In this document: piece after piece, positions 6,561-15,128 of the stretch
Position numbering within the stretch: the stretch's first letter is position 1
Layout of the letters: each line of letters opens with the position of its first letter
Assembly (NCBI GenBank): GCA_002087915.1
Contig: LWDP01000023.1
Location: 1-25,685 of the forward strand
Direction: 5' to 3'
Length of the DNA stretch: 25,685 nucleotides
Origin: Enterospora canceri
Taxonomy: Eukaryota > Microsporidia > Enterocytozoonidae
The notes under the pieces: model-generated
The model's input: only the letters and a program-made list of their open reading frames with translations
What the model was told of the DNA's origin: nothing
Database searches by the model: none
Program-made: the position numbers and the translations under genes

Positions 6561-8552
6561 ATGTTTTATTTCATTGCCACGAAGAAATACGACAAGCAGA
6601 ACAGGGCACTGCTGAAGGAGACGAATGGGAGATCGAATACGCGGATTAAGGACAACCTGATGCGTGATGTCGACTACGTCGTCTTCACTCCTGAGGAATG
6701 GGCACAAATCAAGGGTGAATACGACATTGAGATAAAAATGGATAAAATCTACCACTGTACAATTGAACTACGAGGATTCACTGAAATATGTCTAAATAAC
6801 ATTAGAAAGGATGAATTAACTACAGACATAAACAACAATACGAGCCAAACAAATGGAGCAGAACAGGTGTTGAGCAAGACCATTGTGATTTACGGCATTG
6901 AGACAGTCTACGAGGCCGTATTGAAGGTGTTCATGAATCCATCCACCAAAATGGACAAATTCAACAGGGAATACAAGGTTGAATTGGGTCAGACTGAAAT
7001 AGACATCAAAAGCAGGTTTGACGACTTAGCAGCAAACTACGGCAACTTTGAAGGAGACAGGTGCATTCTAATAGTCCACAAGAGGAGTAACACGACCAAT
7101 ACGATGGTAGTGAACACGAATGCGGTAACAGGAATACCAAACTTAGGCAACACCTGTTTCATGAATAGCAGCATCCAGTGCCTACTGAATTGCGACGAAT
7201 TGAACACTGCCATTTTGAAGACGAAGCCAAATGAAAACAGGTACAAGAAGGTTGTTGAGGAGTACAAGCAGGTTGTACGAGACCACTGTAGCAGAGACAG
7301 CGGCCTCCTCTGCGTTGCCTCGTTGAAACGAGAAGTTGGCAGACTGAATCCAACATTTTCTGGTTTTGATGAACAGGATGCCCCTGAATTCATTATAGCA
7401 CTTCTGAGCATGCTTCACGATGGAACACTCTGCGACAAGACCGTTGATGTTGAACGAGTTCTTGATACTTCTGAATACGATAGTGCTCTCTCTGGGATAT
7501 TCAGCTGCAAGCACTCAATCAGAATACGCTGTTCTAAGTGTGGGGTTGTATCCAATAAGCAAGAAATAAGCACACTTTTGAGTCTACCAATTCCAAATGA
7601 GACAGTTCAAATAGTATTGAGCATCAGGGACGCATTCAGAATAATACGCAGTGATACGGTAGCAGATGCAAAGGAGATGGCAAGGAAGATAGTTGGAGAC
7701 GATGAAACAGGGGATGACGTCATCTACGTCGTGACATTCTACAGGAATAACAGCTTCAACTCGATAGTCCAGGGAAACAGGCTGAATAAGAACAGTGGTG
7801 GCTACTACATCCTGTACAAGTTGGTCAATAGCTCAGCAAATGTGCTGTGTAAGACGTACTACAGGACGATGCTCTGGCTGGTCTACTCAAAGATGTCATT
7901 TGATTTCATGGTCAAAATAGAAACAAAGAAGTACAGCGTAAACGAGTTCAAGGACGCAATTGTGGCTGGATTATACAAGGAGTGTGCTGGACTGCTCCTT
8001 CCAGGAGTGACATTGAGTAAGTTTGGGACACACGTGACTGTTGAGCTGGCCAATGACATCAGTAACACGGTCATAGACAGAAAGATAGCAAGTTGTGAGG
8101 TCTATTTCGTGCGACTGGCTGAGATATTCGGAAACAACCTGAAGTTGAATGATGCCATTCACGTTGAAGACTGCGTGGCTGAGTACCTGAAGGAGGGGCC
8201 AATCAACTTCAGTCACCAGGCAAAAGGTGAAAGTGATGGATGTCAGGGAGAGTGTTCTATTAGTACAGCAATAGAGAGTACTCCACCATACATGTTCATA
8301 ACACTGAAGCGATTCACATCAACTGGAACCAAAATCAACACATTCGTGGACTTCAGGGAGAGACTCCTCATCAATGGAGTGGCCTACGAATTGGTAGGCG
8401 TAGTCTGCCACTTCAAAATAGGCATCTTCTACGGTCACTACGTCAGTTACGTGAAGAAGGGTGACTCCTGGTACTGTTGCAATGACAGTGTGGTGAGCAG
8501 GGGGAAAGTGGAGAAGAAGACAGCCTACGTCTTTCTGTACAGGCGGGTATAA
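6561..8552 (+). CDS. Ubiquitin-specific protease (USP, DUSP-containing type)
   Basis: This 663-residue cysteine protease removes ubiquitin from proteins. The Cys box GNTCFMNSSIQCL has nucleophile Cys199. The His box GHYVSYVKKGDSWYCCNDS has His626 and Asn641. CSKC gives one half of the usual USP zinc site. The other half is replaced by CQGEC (C-x3-C instead of C-x2-C). Residues 1-65 resemble a DUSP domain end (W-x-x-I-x-GEYDIEI). A ubiquitin-like segment follows to about 185, the layout of the USP4/15 and yeast Ubp12 group. The frame stays open to 6531 upstream, but the first ATG is 6561 and follows CCCC directly. The stop codon overlaps the T-run terminator of the opposite tRNA gene. Confidence 0.94.
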   Translation: MFYFIATKKYDKQNRALLKETNGRSNTRIKDNLMRDVDYVVFTPEEWAQIKGEYDIEIKMDKIYHCTIELRGFTEICLNNIRKDELTTDINNNTSQTNGAEQVLSKTIVIYGIETVYEAVLKVFMNPSTKMDKFNREYKVELGQTEIDIKSRFDDLAANYGNFEGDRCILIVHKRSNTTNTMVVNTNAVTGIPNLGNTCFMNSSIQCLLNCDELNTAILKTKPNENRYKKVVEEYKQVVRDHCSRDSGLLCVASLKREVGRLNPTFSGFDEQDAPEFIIALLSMLHDGTLCDKTVDVERVLDTSEYDSALSGIFSCKHSIRIRCSKCGVVSNKQEISTLLSLPIPNETVQIVLSIRDAFRIIRSDTVADAKEMARKIVGDDETGDDVIYVVTFYRNNSFNSIVQGNRLNKNSGGYYILYKLVNSSANVLCKTYYRTMLWLVYSKMSFDFMVKIETKKYSVNEFKDAIVAGLYKECAGLLLPGVTLSKFGTHVTVELANDISNTVIDRKIASCEVYFVRLAEIFGNNLKLNDAIHVEDCVAEYLKEGPINFSHQAKGESDGCQGECSISTAIESTPPYMFITLKRFTSTGTKINTFVDFRERLLINGVAYELVGVVCHFKIGIFYGHYVSYVKKGDSWYCCNDSVVSRGKVEKKTAYVFLYRRV

Positions 8553-8555
8553 AAA
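8551..8555 (-). terminator. Pol III T5 terminator of tRNA-Gly
   Basis: Five A on the plus strand give TTTTT on the minus strand immediately after the tRNA-Gly discriminator base. The run shares two bases with the USP stop codon TAA at 8550-8552. Confidence 0.75.
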
Positions 8556-8626
8556 TGCATCAACCGGGAATCGAACCCGGGTCTTCAGCTTGGAAGGCTA
8601 ATATCATACCATTAGAACATTGATGC
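8556..8626 (-). tRNA. tRNA-Gly (anticodon UCC)
   Basis: The minus strand folds as a tRNA of 71 nt including discriminator A. The acceptor stem is GCATCAA with TTGATGC. The anticodon stem is TTAGC with GCTGA, enclosing loop CTTCCAA with anticodon TCC (codon GGA, glycine). The T arm is CCGGG-TTCGATT-CCCGG. It lies between the USP gene (plus) and the tail-anchored protein gene (minus). No intron is visible. Confidence 0.95.
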
Positions 8627-8663
8627 TTAAAGATGCAAGTTGATGCCATTATATACCACTCAG

Positions 8664-9425
8664 TCAGATTAGTCTGATTCCAATGAATGTCAGCAGTGCA
8701 ACCACACCCGTCCAAACCAGGATAGGGGACTTCTCATTTGTTGCAGTTTCAGTCATCTTTCTCTGTGACTCAGATCCACCAAAATGATCCACTATTCGGT
8801 CCAATCCCCTTCTCATTGCCATACTCTCCTCTAACACCATAAATTCCATTTTGATTCCAATTTCATTCTTCATGAATTCAACAGTGTCTGTTTTATTGAT
8901 GTGGTTTATGAATACCATGGGGCAGATTGTGCTTGTTCTACTTCTCATGCTCTTCAAATCTATTTTCACTATCAAAGCACTGTATTTCTCATCACACCCT
9001 AAGAAAGAGTAGTTCACCTGATTTCCATCAACCTGTTTCCCCCACAATACGGTATCATCCACTGCCAGTATTCTAAGTGTCTTATTGTTCAATTTCACCA
9101 GGTAAATTCTATTTATTTTCTGGGCTATTTTGGTGTAATATTCCACCATTTCATGGTAATCAAACTGAGTTGTCTTATTCTGTATTCTTATTCTATCGTC
9201 TTCTATGAACACCTTCAGACAGTTGCAGCAATCTACGTCTGCAACCAACTTGAGCTGATTCTGTTTTCTATCTCGTATTCTGGTTAGCAGAGTTCCAATG
9301 AATGAGACTGGCTTCTGCTCATTTTGTTCCATTTCAGTGAATTTCACTTCACAATTGCACCACTGGTAGAAGCAGTTGGATTTGTAGCTGTTTTCACAGA
9401 TGCATTTGGTGGAGTAGTCCAACAT
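8664..9425 (-). CDS. Tail-anchored protein, unknown family
   Basis: This 253-residue protein has a single hydrophobic C-terminal segment (about 233-253, PILVWTGVVALLTFIGIRLI). A tail-anchored protein facing the cytosol is likely. The N-terminus is Cys-rich (CIC, then Cys18, Cys23 and Cys25). The start is uncertain because no CCC precedes the ATG at 9425. Another in-frame Met (MEQNEQKP) begins near residue 32. An internal in-frame ATG at plus 8937-8939 is directly preceded by CCCC, which could be chance. The stretch before the anchor (ESMAMRRGLDRIVDHFGG) is amphipathic and could be SNARE-like, but this is weak. It starts 48 bp after the cullin stop on the same strand. Confidence 0.72.
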   Translation of the reverse strand: MLDYSTKCICENSYKSNCFYQWCNCEVKFTEMEQNEQKPVSFIGTLLTRIRDRKQNQLKLVADVDCCNCLKVFIEDDRIRIQNKTTQFDYHEMVEYYTKIAQKINRIYLVKLNNKTLRILAVDDTVLWGKQVDGNQVNYSFLGCDEKYSALIVKIDLKSMRSRTSTICPMVFINHINKTDTVEFMKNEIGIKMEFMVLEESMAMRRGLDRIVDHFGGSESQRKMTETATNEKSPILVWTGVVALLTFIGIRLI

Positions 9426-9473
9426 TGATTATTTGTTATTCAGCAGTGAATTATCAGAGACAGGTGAAACTGA

Positions 9474-11537
9474 TCAAATGAAATTGTATTTCTTGCCATC
9501 GTATTCTATGAATTCCTTCTTGGTGAATTCATCCAATATACTACTGATATCATCAATATCAGGTAGGGCTGCCTCTATTTGCTTCTTTGTTGCCGACTTT
9601 CTTATTTTGATGAATCGCATTACTTTGGCCTGATCTACAGGGTGTTTGCTGCTTTCCAATAAACTGGTTGTTTGTTTGACTTCCTTGAATTCAACTGGTT
9701 TGAATAAATCAATATGTGATGCATCCGTATCATTTTGGCTGATTGATATCATGGATGAGTTATTGGTGATGATTTGGTTATCAATCAGCATATTGATGTA
9801 TTGATCAAATGAATCAGAATTCATTGCTGTTTTGAAGAGTAGGGCATCGTAGCTGATTTCACCAGCATTCTCAATACACTTCAGAATATTCAAACCAATG
9901 ATATCAATGCGTATTGTTCTTCTATTGATCAGGATAGTGGCATTGGACAGGTTGTATATTGGTGTCAACTTCTCTTTGCTATGGGCTATCTGTTTTACCA
10001 ATGCAATATTAATCTGGTTACTGATATCCTGGTCCAATTTGACTGGTATTTTGTTGTCTAATTTGATGAAGAAGTCTACGATTTTGATGACTTTGAACTT
10101 GTCAATTCTGTTTGTTTTGAATGATTCAAATATTCTGATGAACATCGACTTCTTCTCACCATTGATCAGTCTTATGAATCTCTCTTCCTTCTCGTAGTTG
10201 TCATCCTTCTTTCTTATCAAACTGATCATGAATTTGATCACAAATGACTCAGTCAGGTCAAACTGGTCCAATGTCAAACTGACGAAGTCAACCACGTATT
10301 GTGGGTTTTTGATTCTGTCAAGCAGCTCCAACAAAATGTAGAATGGCATCTCTACATCACAGAGTGAACTAGAATTCTTGCTGAACTGCTCTTCTACTGC
10401 TACTTTCAGCATTGCTGTATGATGCTTCAGTTTGTTACTTTGCAATTTGTCACGTATCACCAGAAATGTATGAAATGTGTCAAGAACACTCATTTTGTCA
10501 GGATCGCTTCTTAGTCTCCTACACATTCGACTGATTGTTCTGTTTTCTTCATCCACGAAGTTGTATTTTGTGAAATTGTTGTTTAAAAATGCATCAGTCA
10601 AAAATGACTGGAATGTCTTTTCAAATGTCTTCTTGTGTGATGATTCGTAGTACGAAATGATCACATTCAGCTTCTTGATTTCTGGTCTGGTTTCATTGGA
10701 GTTATAAATTGCAATCATATAGTGCCTGAAGACTGATTCAAAGCAAATGGACTTATCAGATATCAATTTGCAGACGTATGAATCAAATAGAATGTGTGCA
10801 AATATCAGTTCATCATAGAAGATGGTGATTAAGTGCTCAGCCAGGGCAATTTGGTCTGATTTAGACTGTTTCATGAAGACAGACTCCTTGATCAGGCCAC
10901 CGTGGGTGAAAGTGGATGCGTATGGTGGAGCAAAGAAGAGCATTTTGAATTCATCAGAATCAAGGCTCCTTACGTAACTCTCAGTCATCACCTTAACTTC
11001 TTTCATTGCGTCATTCTTTTCAAGAATTTTGAAGATGGTTTTTGCCATGTGCATGAGATCCTGTTTGTAGGCGTATTCTGAATTTGGTGATCTGAGTGTT
11101 ACGATCTCAGTCATTATTTGATTGAGATACGTCTCAAAATGGTATTTTAGATGATTCTCGTAGACTCTGACGTAGAAGACCTGGACGACATCGTCGTTAC
11201 GTGTGTATTTGACGTAGAATCTATTGATCATCCTAAATGCAGCATATATGAAATGTGCTATTCTTTCCAACTTGTAGAAGTTGGTAAAGTTGAACTTCGT
11301 GTCTTTACAGCGGATTTCTTTGGTGAATGTGTCAAGAAGACTGCAGATTGTGGTGTAGATTTCCTCGCCCTTGATTGTTACATCTGGGTTGTCATCAGTG
11401 GTGCAATAGAAGTAGAGTGTGTTGTAGATGGCCTGGAACTCATTCAAATCCACGGATCCAGTCGTAAACAGTTCAACGAGGTAGCTTTCAACCACTTCCT
11501 TTGGATCTGTTGTTTTATTCTTCTTTACTGTTTGCAT
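9474..11537 (-). CDS. Cullin, ubiquitin-ligase scaffold
   Basis: This 687-residue cullin is the scaffold of cullin-RING ubiquitin ligases, binding an RBX RING protein at its C-terminal half. The C-terminus has the neddylation signature VDQAKVMRFIKIRKS, with Lys644 at the site matching human CUL1 Lys720. A winged-helix end follows (FTKKEFIEYDGKKYNFI), shorter than in CUL1. The N-terminal part is helical with weak similarity, as expected of cullin repeats. The ATG at 11537 follows CATACCCATTTT (CCC at plus 11543-11545). An upstream in-frame ATG at 11582 would add 15 residues but lacks the motif. Which cullin class it is cannot be told by eye. Confidence 0.9.
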   Translation of the reverse strand: MQTVKKNKTTDPKEVVESYLVELFTTGSVDLNEFQAIYNTLYFYCTTDDNPDVTIKGEEIYTTICSLLDTFTKEIRCKDTKFNFTNFYKLERIAHFIYAAFRMINRFYVKYTRNDDVVQVFYVRVYENHLKYHFETYLNQIMTEIVTLRSPNSEYAYKQDLMHMAKTIFKILEKNDAMKEVKVMTESYVRSLDSDEFKMLFFAPPYASTFTHGGLIKESVFMKQSKSDQIALAEHLITIFYDELIFAHILFDSYVCKLISDKSICFESVFRHYMIAIYNSNETRPEIKKLNVIISYYESSHKKTFEKTFQSFLTDAFLNNNFTKYNFVDEENRTISRMCRRLRSDPDKMSVLDTFHTFLVIRDKLQSNKLKHHTAMLKVAVEEQFSKNSSSLCDVEMPFYILLELLDRIKNPQYVVDFVSLTLDQFDLTESFVIKFMISLIRKKDDNYEKEERFIRLINGEKKSMFIRIFESFKTNRIDKFKVIKIVDFFIKLDNKIPVKLDQDISNQINIALVKQIAHSKEKLTPIYNLSNATILINRRTIRIDIIGLNILKCIENAGEISYDALLFKTAMNSDSFDQYINMLIDNQIITNNSSMISISQNDTDASHIDLFKPVEFKEVKQTTSLLESSKHPVDQAKVMRFIKIRKSATKKQIEAALPDIDDISSILDEFTKKEFIEYDGKKYNFI

Positions 11538-11584
11538 AAAATGGGTATGAAAATAAAAGCGATTTAAGCTTAATTTTATCATGC

Positions 11585-13168
11585 TTACAAAAACCTTATT
11601 TTTATGGTCTCTCTTACATCACATCCCAGTATTCCTTGTACTCTCACAAGGACTTCCATCTTTGCTACGCCCCTCATTTCTGGTAGTTGGACCTTAATTG
11701 GCTCGTTTCTGGGATTGTTCAAGTAAATTTCCTTTCCAAACATTGTGTTATTCAATTTGCAAGTTACTTCCAATCCAAATGGCACTGGCTTGTTGTAGAA
11801 TGGGGCGTGTATCATCTCATAGTCCCCTACTGTTTCAATCTCGAATGAGACGTACACATTCGTATCTTTATCAACCTTAAAGAACTTGTTTTCCATTTCG
11901 ACCTTATCGTAATTTGTTGTATTCTCGTCATTTAGTAGTTTTTCGTCGTATGTGAATGCCTTGAGCATGTTTACTCGTATTTTTGGCTCTGATGCTCGTA
12001 GTTTCTTTGCACTTGCTACATCATCTGCGCTTAGACAGTTCTGTTTTCCTAAGAATTCTTCCAATGGCTCTTTTGTTGCATCAAACACGGCCACTTTCTC
12101 CAACAAATCCAAATTGTTTTCAATTGGTAGTATTTGCATAGTTACAAACTCAGGTAGCAGTATACGCTGGTAGAAGACACGCTTTGTGTCACATACCACG
12201 TCATAGAGCTCCTTATTTCTGTAGAATGCAATATCCTGGTAGTTGTCCAATATTCTTATGGCTGTATGTTGCGTAAAGACCTGCTCCTCCTCTGTTGCCT
12301 TGTTTGTTCTACATAGGAAGTCTGTGATGTGCAAGAACTCGTTTGTTTCACAGAAGAGCGGCATTCTTCCAACATCTTCCAATGCCTTTCTATAGAAATC
12401 CTTATGTGAAGTCAAATCTGTTTTATAGGCATTTTTCAAATCTGCTGCTTCTGAAATAAAAACAAGCAGTTCGTAGAATGCGCTCTTCTTGTATTCTGTT
12501 CTAATTCCACCACACTCTTCATAGAACCTATCCACTGTCACGTATTCCGCCCCCTTTGACGTCTTTGATCCTGTTTTCCTGATAAATGCGTATATTATTC
12601 CTGGAATCACCACAGCCAGAAAGAGCACGTAGAGTGAGAAGGAGGTGACTCCAAAGTCAACGATGAACTTTGGCATTGCCACAAACAACTCACTCTTTGT
12701 TTGTGAATCAATGAAATTCTGATAATTCACTGGATCCTTAATCAGGTCAAATGCCTTGTTCAATACCATTATCTGCTTTTCAGCCTCTTTCTTTTGGTCC
12801 TCGTGCTTTGCCTGCTGATACAGCGGCCTAAGCATCTTCTTATACATCTTTTTTGCCTTCTTTATTGACGTATCCTCGTCTATTCCCAGAACAGCATATG
12901 GATTGAATACGTCAATCTTGTGCTTCAATTTCATCGTGAATACGTTTCTAACCAGCACTGCCACAACCAGAGCCAGAATACTGAGCCATATCCATCCACT
13001 CAGATTCCTTGCCTTTGTTTTGTTTGCCTTGCATCTCCTGCAATTGCACTCGTAGATCTTCTTTGGAGCCAGAGTTCTGTACAATCTGTGGATGAAGAGA
13101 GGTAGAACAATCGTAAGCAGCACGAAACTCGTAGCCAACCCGCTGTCGTCGTACTTGTGCTCAAACAT
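11585..13168 (-). CDS. SEC63: Sec63, ER translocon subunit (J domain without HPD)
   Basis: This 527-residue Sec63 is the ER membrane protein that works with Sec61/Sec62 and the lumenal Hsp70 (BiP) in protein import. It has three membrane segments (about 11-30, 58-77 and 173-196), with a J-like domain at 88-152 between the second and third, as in Sec63. The rest fits the cytosolic Brl region. The J-domain start (FNPYAVLGI) is clear, but where HPD is expected it reads RPL (114-116). An extra Cys cluster (CNCRRC, 41-46) follows the first helix. The ATG follows TTAGCCCCAA on the minus strand (plus 13171-13174). It lies 47 bp before the cullin start on the same strand. Confidence 0.9.
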   Translation of the reverse strand: MFEHKYDDSGLATSFVLLTIVLPLFIHRLYRTLAPKKIYECNCRRCKANKTKARNLSGWIWLSILALVVAVLVRNVFTMKLKHKIDVFNPYAVLGIDEDTSIKKAKKMYKKMLRPLYQQAKHEDQKKEAEKQIMVLNKAFDLIKDPVNYQNFIDSQTKSELFVAMPKFIVDFGVTSFSLYVLFLAVVIPGIIYAFIRKTGSKTSKGAEYVTVDRFYEECGGIRTEYKKSAFYELLVFISEAADLKNAYKTDLTSHKDFYRKALEDVGRMPLFCETNEFLHITDFLCRTNKATEEEQVFTQHTAIRILDNYQDIAFYRNKELYDVVCDTKRVFYQRILLPEFVTMQILPIENNLDLLEKVAVFDATKEPLEEFLGKQNCLSADDVASAKKLRASEPKIRVNMLKAFTYDEKLLNDENTTNYDKVEMENKFFKVDKDTNVYVSFEIETVGDYEMIHAPFYNKPVPFGLEVTCKLNNTMFGKEIYLNNPRNEPIKVQLPEMRGVAKMEVLVRVQGILGCDVRETIKIRFL

Positions 13169-13297
13169 TTGGGGCTAATAAATTGTTAGGCTGAATGAGT
13201 ACGAAACTGCTTCAAAATCAGATTGAATTCTGCCTAGAAATTCAGACTGCCTTTTGGCCAAATTGCCCTGTAAAAAATTCTCACAATTTTTACCCAA
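13169..13297. promoter_or_regulatory. Divergent spacer, Sec63 / RPL5
   Basis: This 129-bp spacer separates divergent starts. CCCC lies 2 nt from the Sec63 ATG (plus 13171-13174 as GGGG). TTTTTACCC lies 2 nt before the RPL5 ATG (CCC at 13293-13295). The left part is open in several frames but shows no credible gene. Confidence 0.55.
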
Positions 13298-14152
13298 ATG
13301 ACTGACCGAAAAGGAACTCGCTCGTATCAGAGAAACTTCAAGATCAAACGAAGGAGAAGAAGAGAGGGAAAGACGGACTACAAGCAGCGAGTGAACATGC
13401 TCAGACAGGACGTGAACAAGTTCGGAGCAATGAAGAGCAGACTGGTCGTACGAATCACCAATACCAAGGTGATATGCCAGATAATCAAGGCCCACATGGA
13501 TGGAGATCGTGTCGTAGCACAGGCTGATTCGACTGAGTTGAAGAACTTTGGTGTCACCTTTGGCCTAACTAACTATTTTGCAGCTTATGCAACAGGAATG
13601 CTCTGTGGAAGAAGGGCTCTTGCAGCCAATGACCTGGATAAGCAGTTTGTGACTAAAACAGACGTAGGCGCATTCGAGGAGACTGAGAGTCCAATTGAAG
13701 AAAGACGCGCCTACAAGGTGTTTCTGGATATCGGGCTGGCCAGGGCCACGAAGGGTGCAAAAGTTTTCATTGCGATGAAGGGTGCATCCGATTCAGGGCT
13801 CTTTATCCCTCATTCGCCTTCTAAATTTGTAGGGTGGGATGGAGAAGACCTACAGGCTGAGGAATTGGCAAACAGAATTTTTATGAAGGAGAACTGTTCG
13901 TACATGGAGCACCTGAAGGAGAATGACGAGGAGAAGTACAAGTTGCAGTTTGGTGGATACGTGGCAAAGAAGATTGAGCCAGGATCCATCGAGGCCATTT
14001 ACAAGAATGCATTGAAGAAGATTGGAGCAGAAGGAGCAAAGGAGGAGAAGAAGAAGAAGGTGGAGTACAGTGGCAAGAAGTACGAGAACAAGAAGAAGAT
14101 TTCACTAGCAGAGAGGAAGGAGAGAGTTGCAGCAAGGCTGGCTGAAGAATGA
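13298..14152 (+). CDS. RPL5: 60S ribosomal protein L5 (uL18)
   Basis: This 284-residue uL18 binds 5S rRNA and is part of the large-subunit central protuberance. Diagnostic stretches are RRRREGKTDYKQR (about 18-30), RLVVRITNTKVICQI, FGVTFGLTNYFAAYATG, DIGLARATKGAKVF and GLFIPHSPSKFVGWD. The C-terminus is Lys-rich with KKISLAERKERVAAR, as in eukaryotic L5. Length is close to that of yeast L5 (297). The start ATG follows TTTTTACCCAA. AATAAA at 14157-14162, 4 nt after the stop, may serve as a poly(A) signal. The downstream gene starts 34 bp after the stop. Confidence 0.98.
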   Translation: MTDRKGTRSYQRNFKIKRRRRREGKTDYKQRVNMLRQDVNKFGAMKSRLVVRITNTKVICQIIKAHMDGDRVVAQADSTELKNFGVTFGLTNYFAAYATGMLCGRRALAANDLDKQFVTKTDVGAFEETESPIEERRAYKVFLDIGLARATKGAKVFIAMKGASDSGLFIPHSPSKFVGWDGEDLQAEELANRIFMKENCSYMEHLKENDEEKYKLQFGGYVAKKIEPGSIEAIYKNALKKIGAEGAKEEKKKKVEYSGKKYENKKKISLAERKERVAARLAEE

Positions 14153-14186
14153 GCCAATAAATATTTTCGGCAATTTTTTCCCAGTA

Positions 14187-14804
14187 ATGACAACTTCCTT
14201 CAAGCGTATCCTTAAGATATTCGATCCGGCATTTAAGAGCATCAAGACGTACTTGGTGGCGCATTCTAAGATTGAGATTGGCGCAGACGAGACGTGTGAC
14301 ATCCAAATAAACTTGCCGTTTCTGGAGGATCTTCGTCTCACTCTTGAAATGGACCAGAATAAGCTTATTGTGCATAAACACACTGGTGAGTCATCCACAC
14401 ATCGACTACGACCAGAAGAGATATTCAGAATCCATTCTGTCTACTTCTACTACACGCAGATGAGCACAGACCGATTCAAGACATTTGATTCTGATGCCGA
14501 AATGGTTCAAAAAGACAAGGCTATCAGCAACATCGTGAATGGGATGCCAAAGCAGGCAAAGCGGACGATGTCGTACATAAATGAGGCAGGGAAGCTGGTT
14601 ACAGTTGACCTGAAGAGCTGTCTCTACCACAAGAAGGACGAAGAAGCCAATAGCCATACGAATGAGACAACCAGCAACAGACAGACGAGTAGCGAGACGA
14701 ATAAGGAGAACAGCCTGGTTTCCAGCAAGAATACCAAGGAGACAGAGGAGGCCAATGAGCCAGATCCTGTCAAAAGGAAGAAGATGAGTGTCAAAAAGAA
14801 GTAG
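14187..14804 (+). CDS. FHA-like domain protein with basic tail
   Basis: This 205-residue protein appears to carry an FHA-like fold at residues 20-92. KIEIGADETCDIQIN matches the IG-R/A-s-x-x-cDI strand pair, and a beta-rich end FRIHSVYFYYT follows. FHA domains bind phosphothreonine peptides in nuclear signalling and DNA repair. The canonical Arg after IG is Ala here and the Ser-x-x-His motif is not obvious, so ligand binding may be lost. The C-terminal half is Ser/Thr/Asn/Glu-rich and ends in basic KRKKMSVKKK, a possible nuclear signal. The ATG at 14187 follows TTTTTTCCCAGTA. The frame continues upstream into RPL5 without a start signal. Gene reality is secure. The FHA call is tentative. Confidence 0.7.
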   Translation: MTTSFKRILKIFDPAFKSIKTYLVAHSKIEIGADETCDIQINLPFLEDLRLTLEMDQNKLIVHKHTGESSTHRLRPEEIFRIHSVYFYYTQMSTDRFKTFDSDAEMVQKDKAISNIVNGMPKQAKRTMSYINEAGKLVTVDLKSCLYHKKDEEANSHTNETTSNRQTSSETNKENSLVSSKNTKETEEANEPDPVKRKKMSVKKK

Positions 14805-14852
14805 TTTATTTGCTATCATGTGCATAAATAAAGCAAACAAATTTGCCCATCG

Positions 14853-15080
14853 ATGCTACAGAACGAGAACTCTGAGTCTGCGACTGCCTGCAGCACTGAA
14901 TCTGATCGAGAAGTGCAACGAAGGAAGCAGGAGGAGATTCGGGCACTGACTGCTGCGAAAGCAGAGAGCATGTCCAAGTTCAGGAGAATGTACGAGAAAC
15001 AGATTGATACTCAGGCCAGAGACATAGTCAGTCACTACAGAAGAAGCACCCGTGATGAGTTACAAAACAGTAAGAAATAG
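14853..15080 (+). CDS. 75-residue charged helical protein, unknown
   Basis: This 75-residue protein has a Ser/Thr/Glu-rich head (to about residue 20). A long charged, probably helical stretch follows (REVQRRKQEEIRALTAAKAE, then FRRMYEKQIDTQARDIVSHY). The start follows TTTGCCCATCG (CCC at 14846-14848). It lies 48 bp after the FHA-like gene and converges on RecQ with 48 bp between stops. I do not recognise the family. The promoter signal and tight fit argue for a real gene. Confidence 0.68.
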   Translation: MLQNENSESATACSTESDREVQRRKQEEIRALTAAKAESMSKFRRMYEKQIDTQARDIVSHYRRSTRDELQNSKK

Positions 15081-15128
15081 GATGGTTCTATCAGTCAAAT
15101 ACCTAGTTACATTAATCAATTCAGTCAT

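Noticed and set aside
13881..14381. Minus frame of 166 codons across RPL5 and the FHA-like gene
   Set aside because: It lies opposite clearly conserved RPL5 and has Ser/Leu-rich shadow composition.
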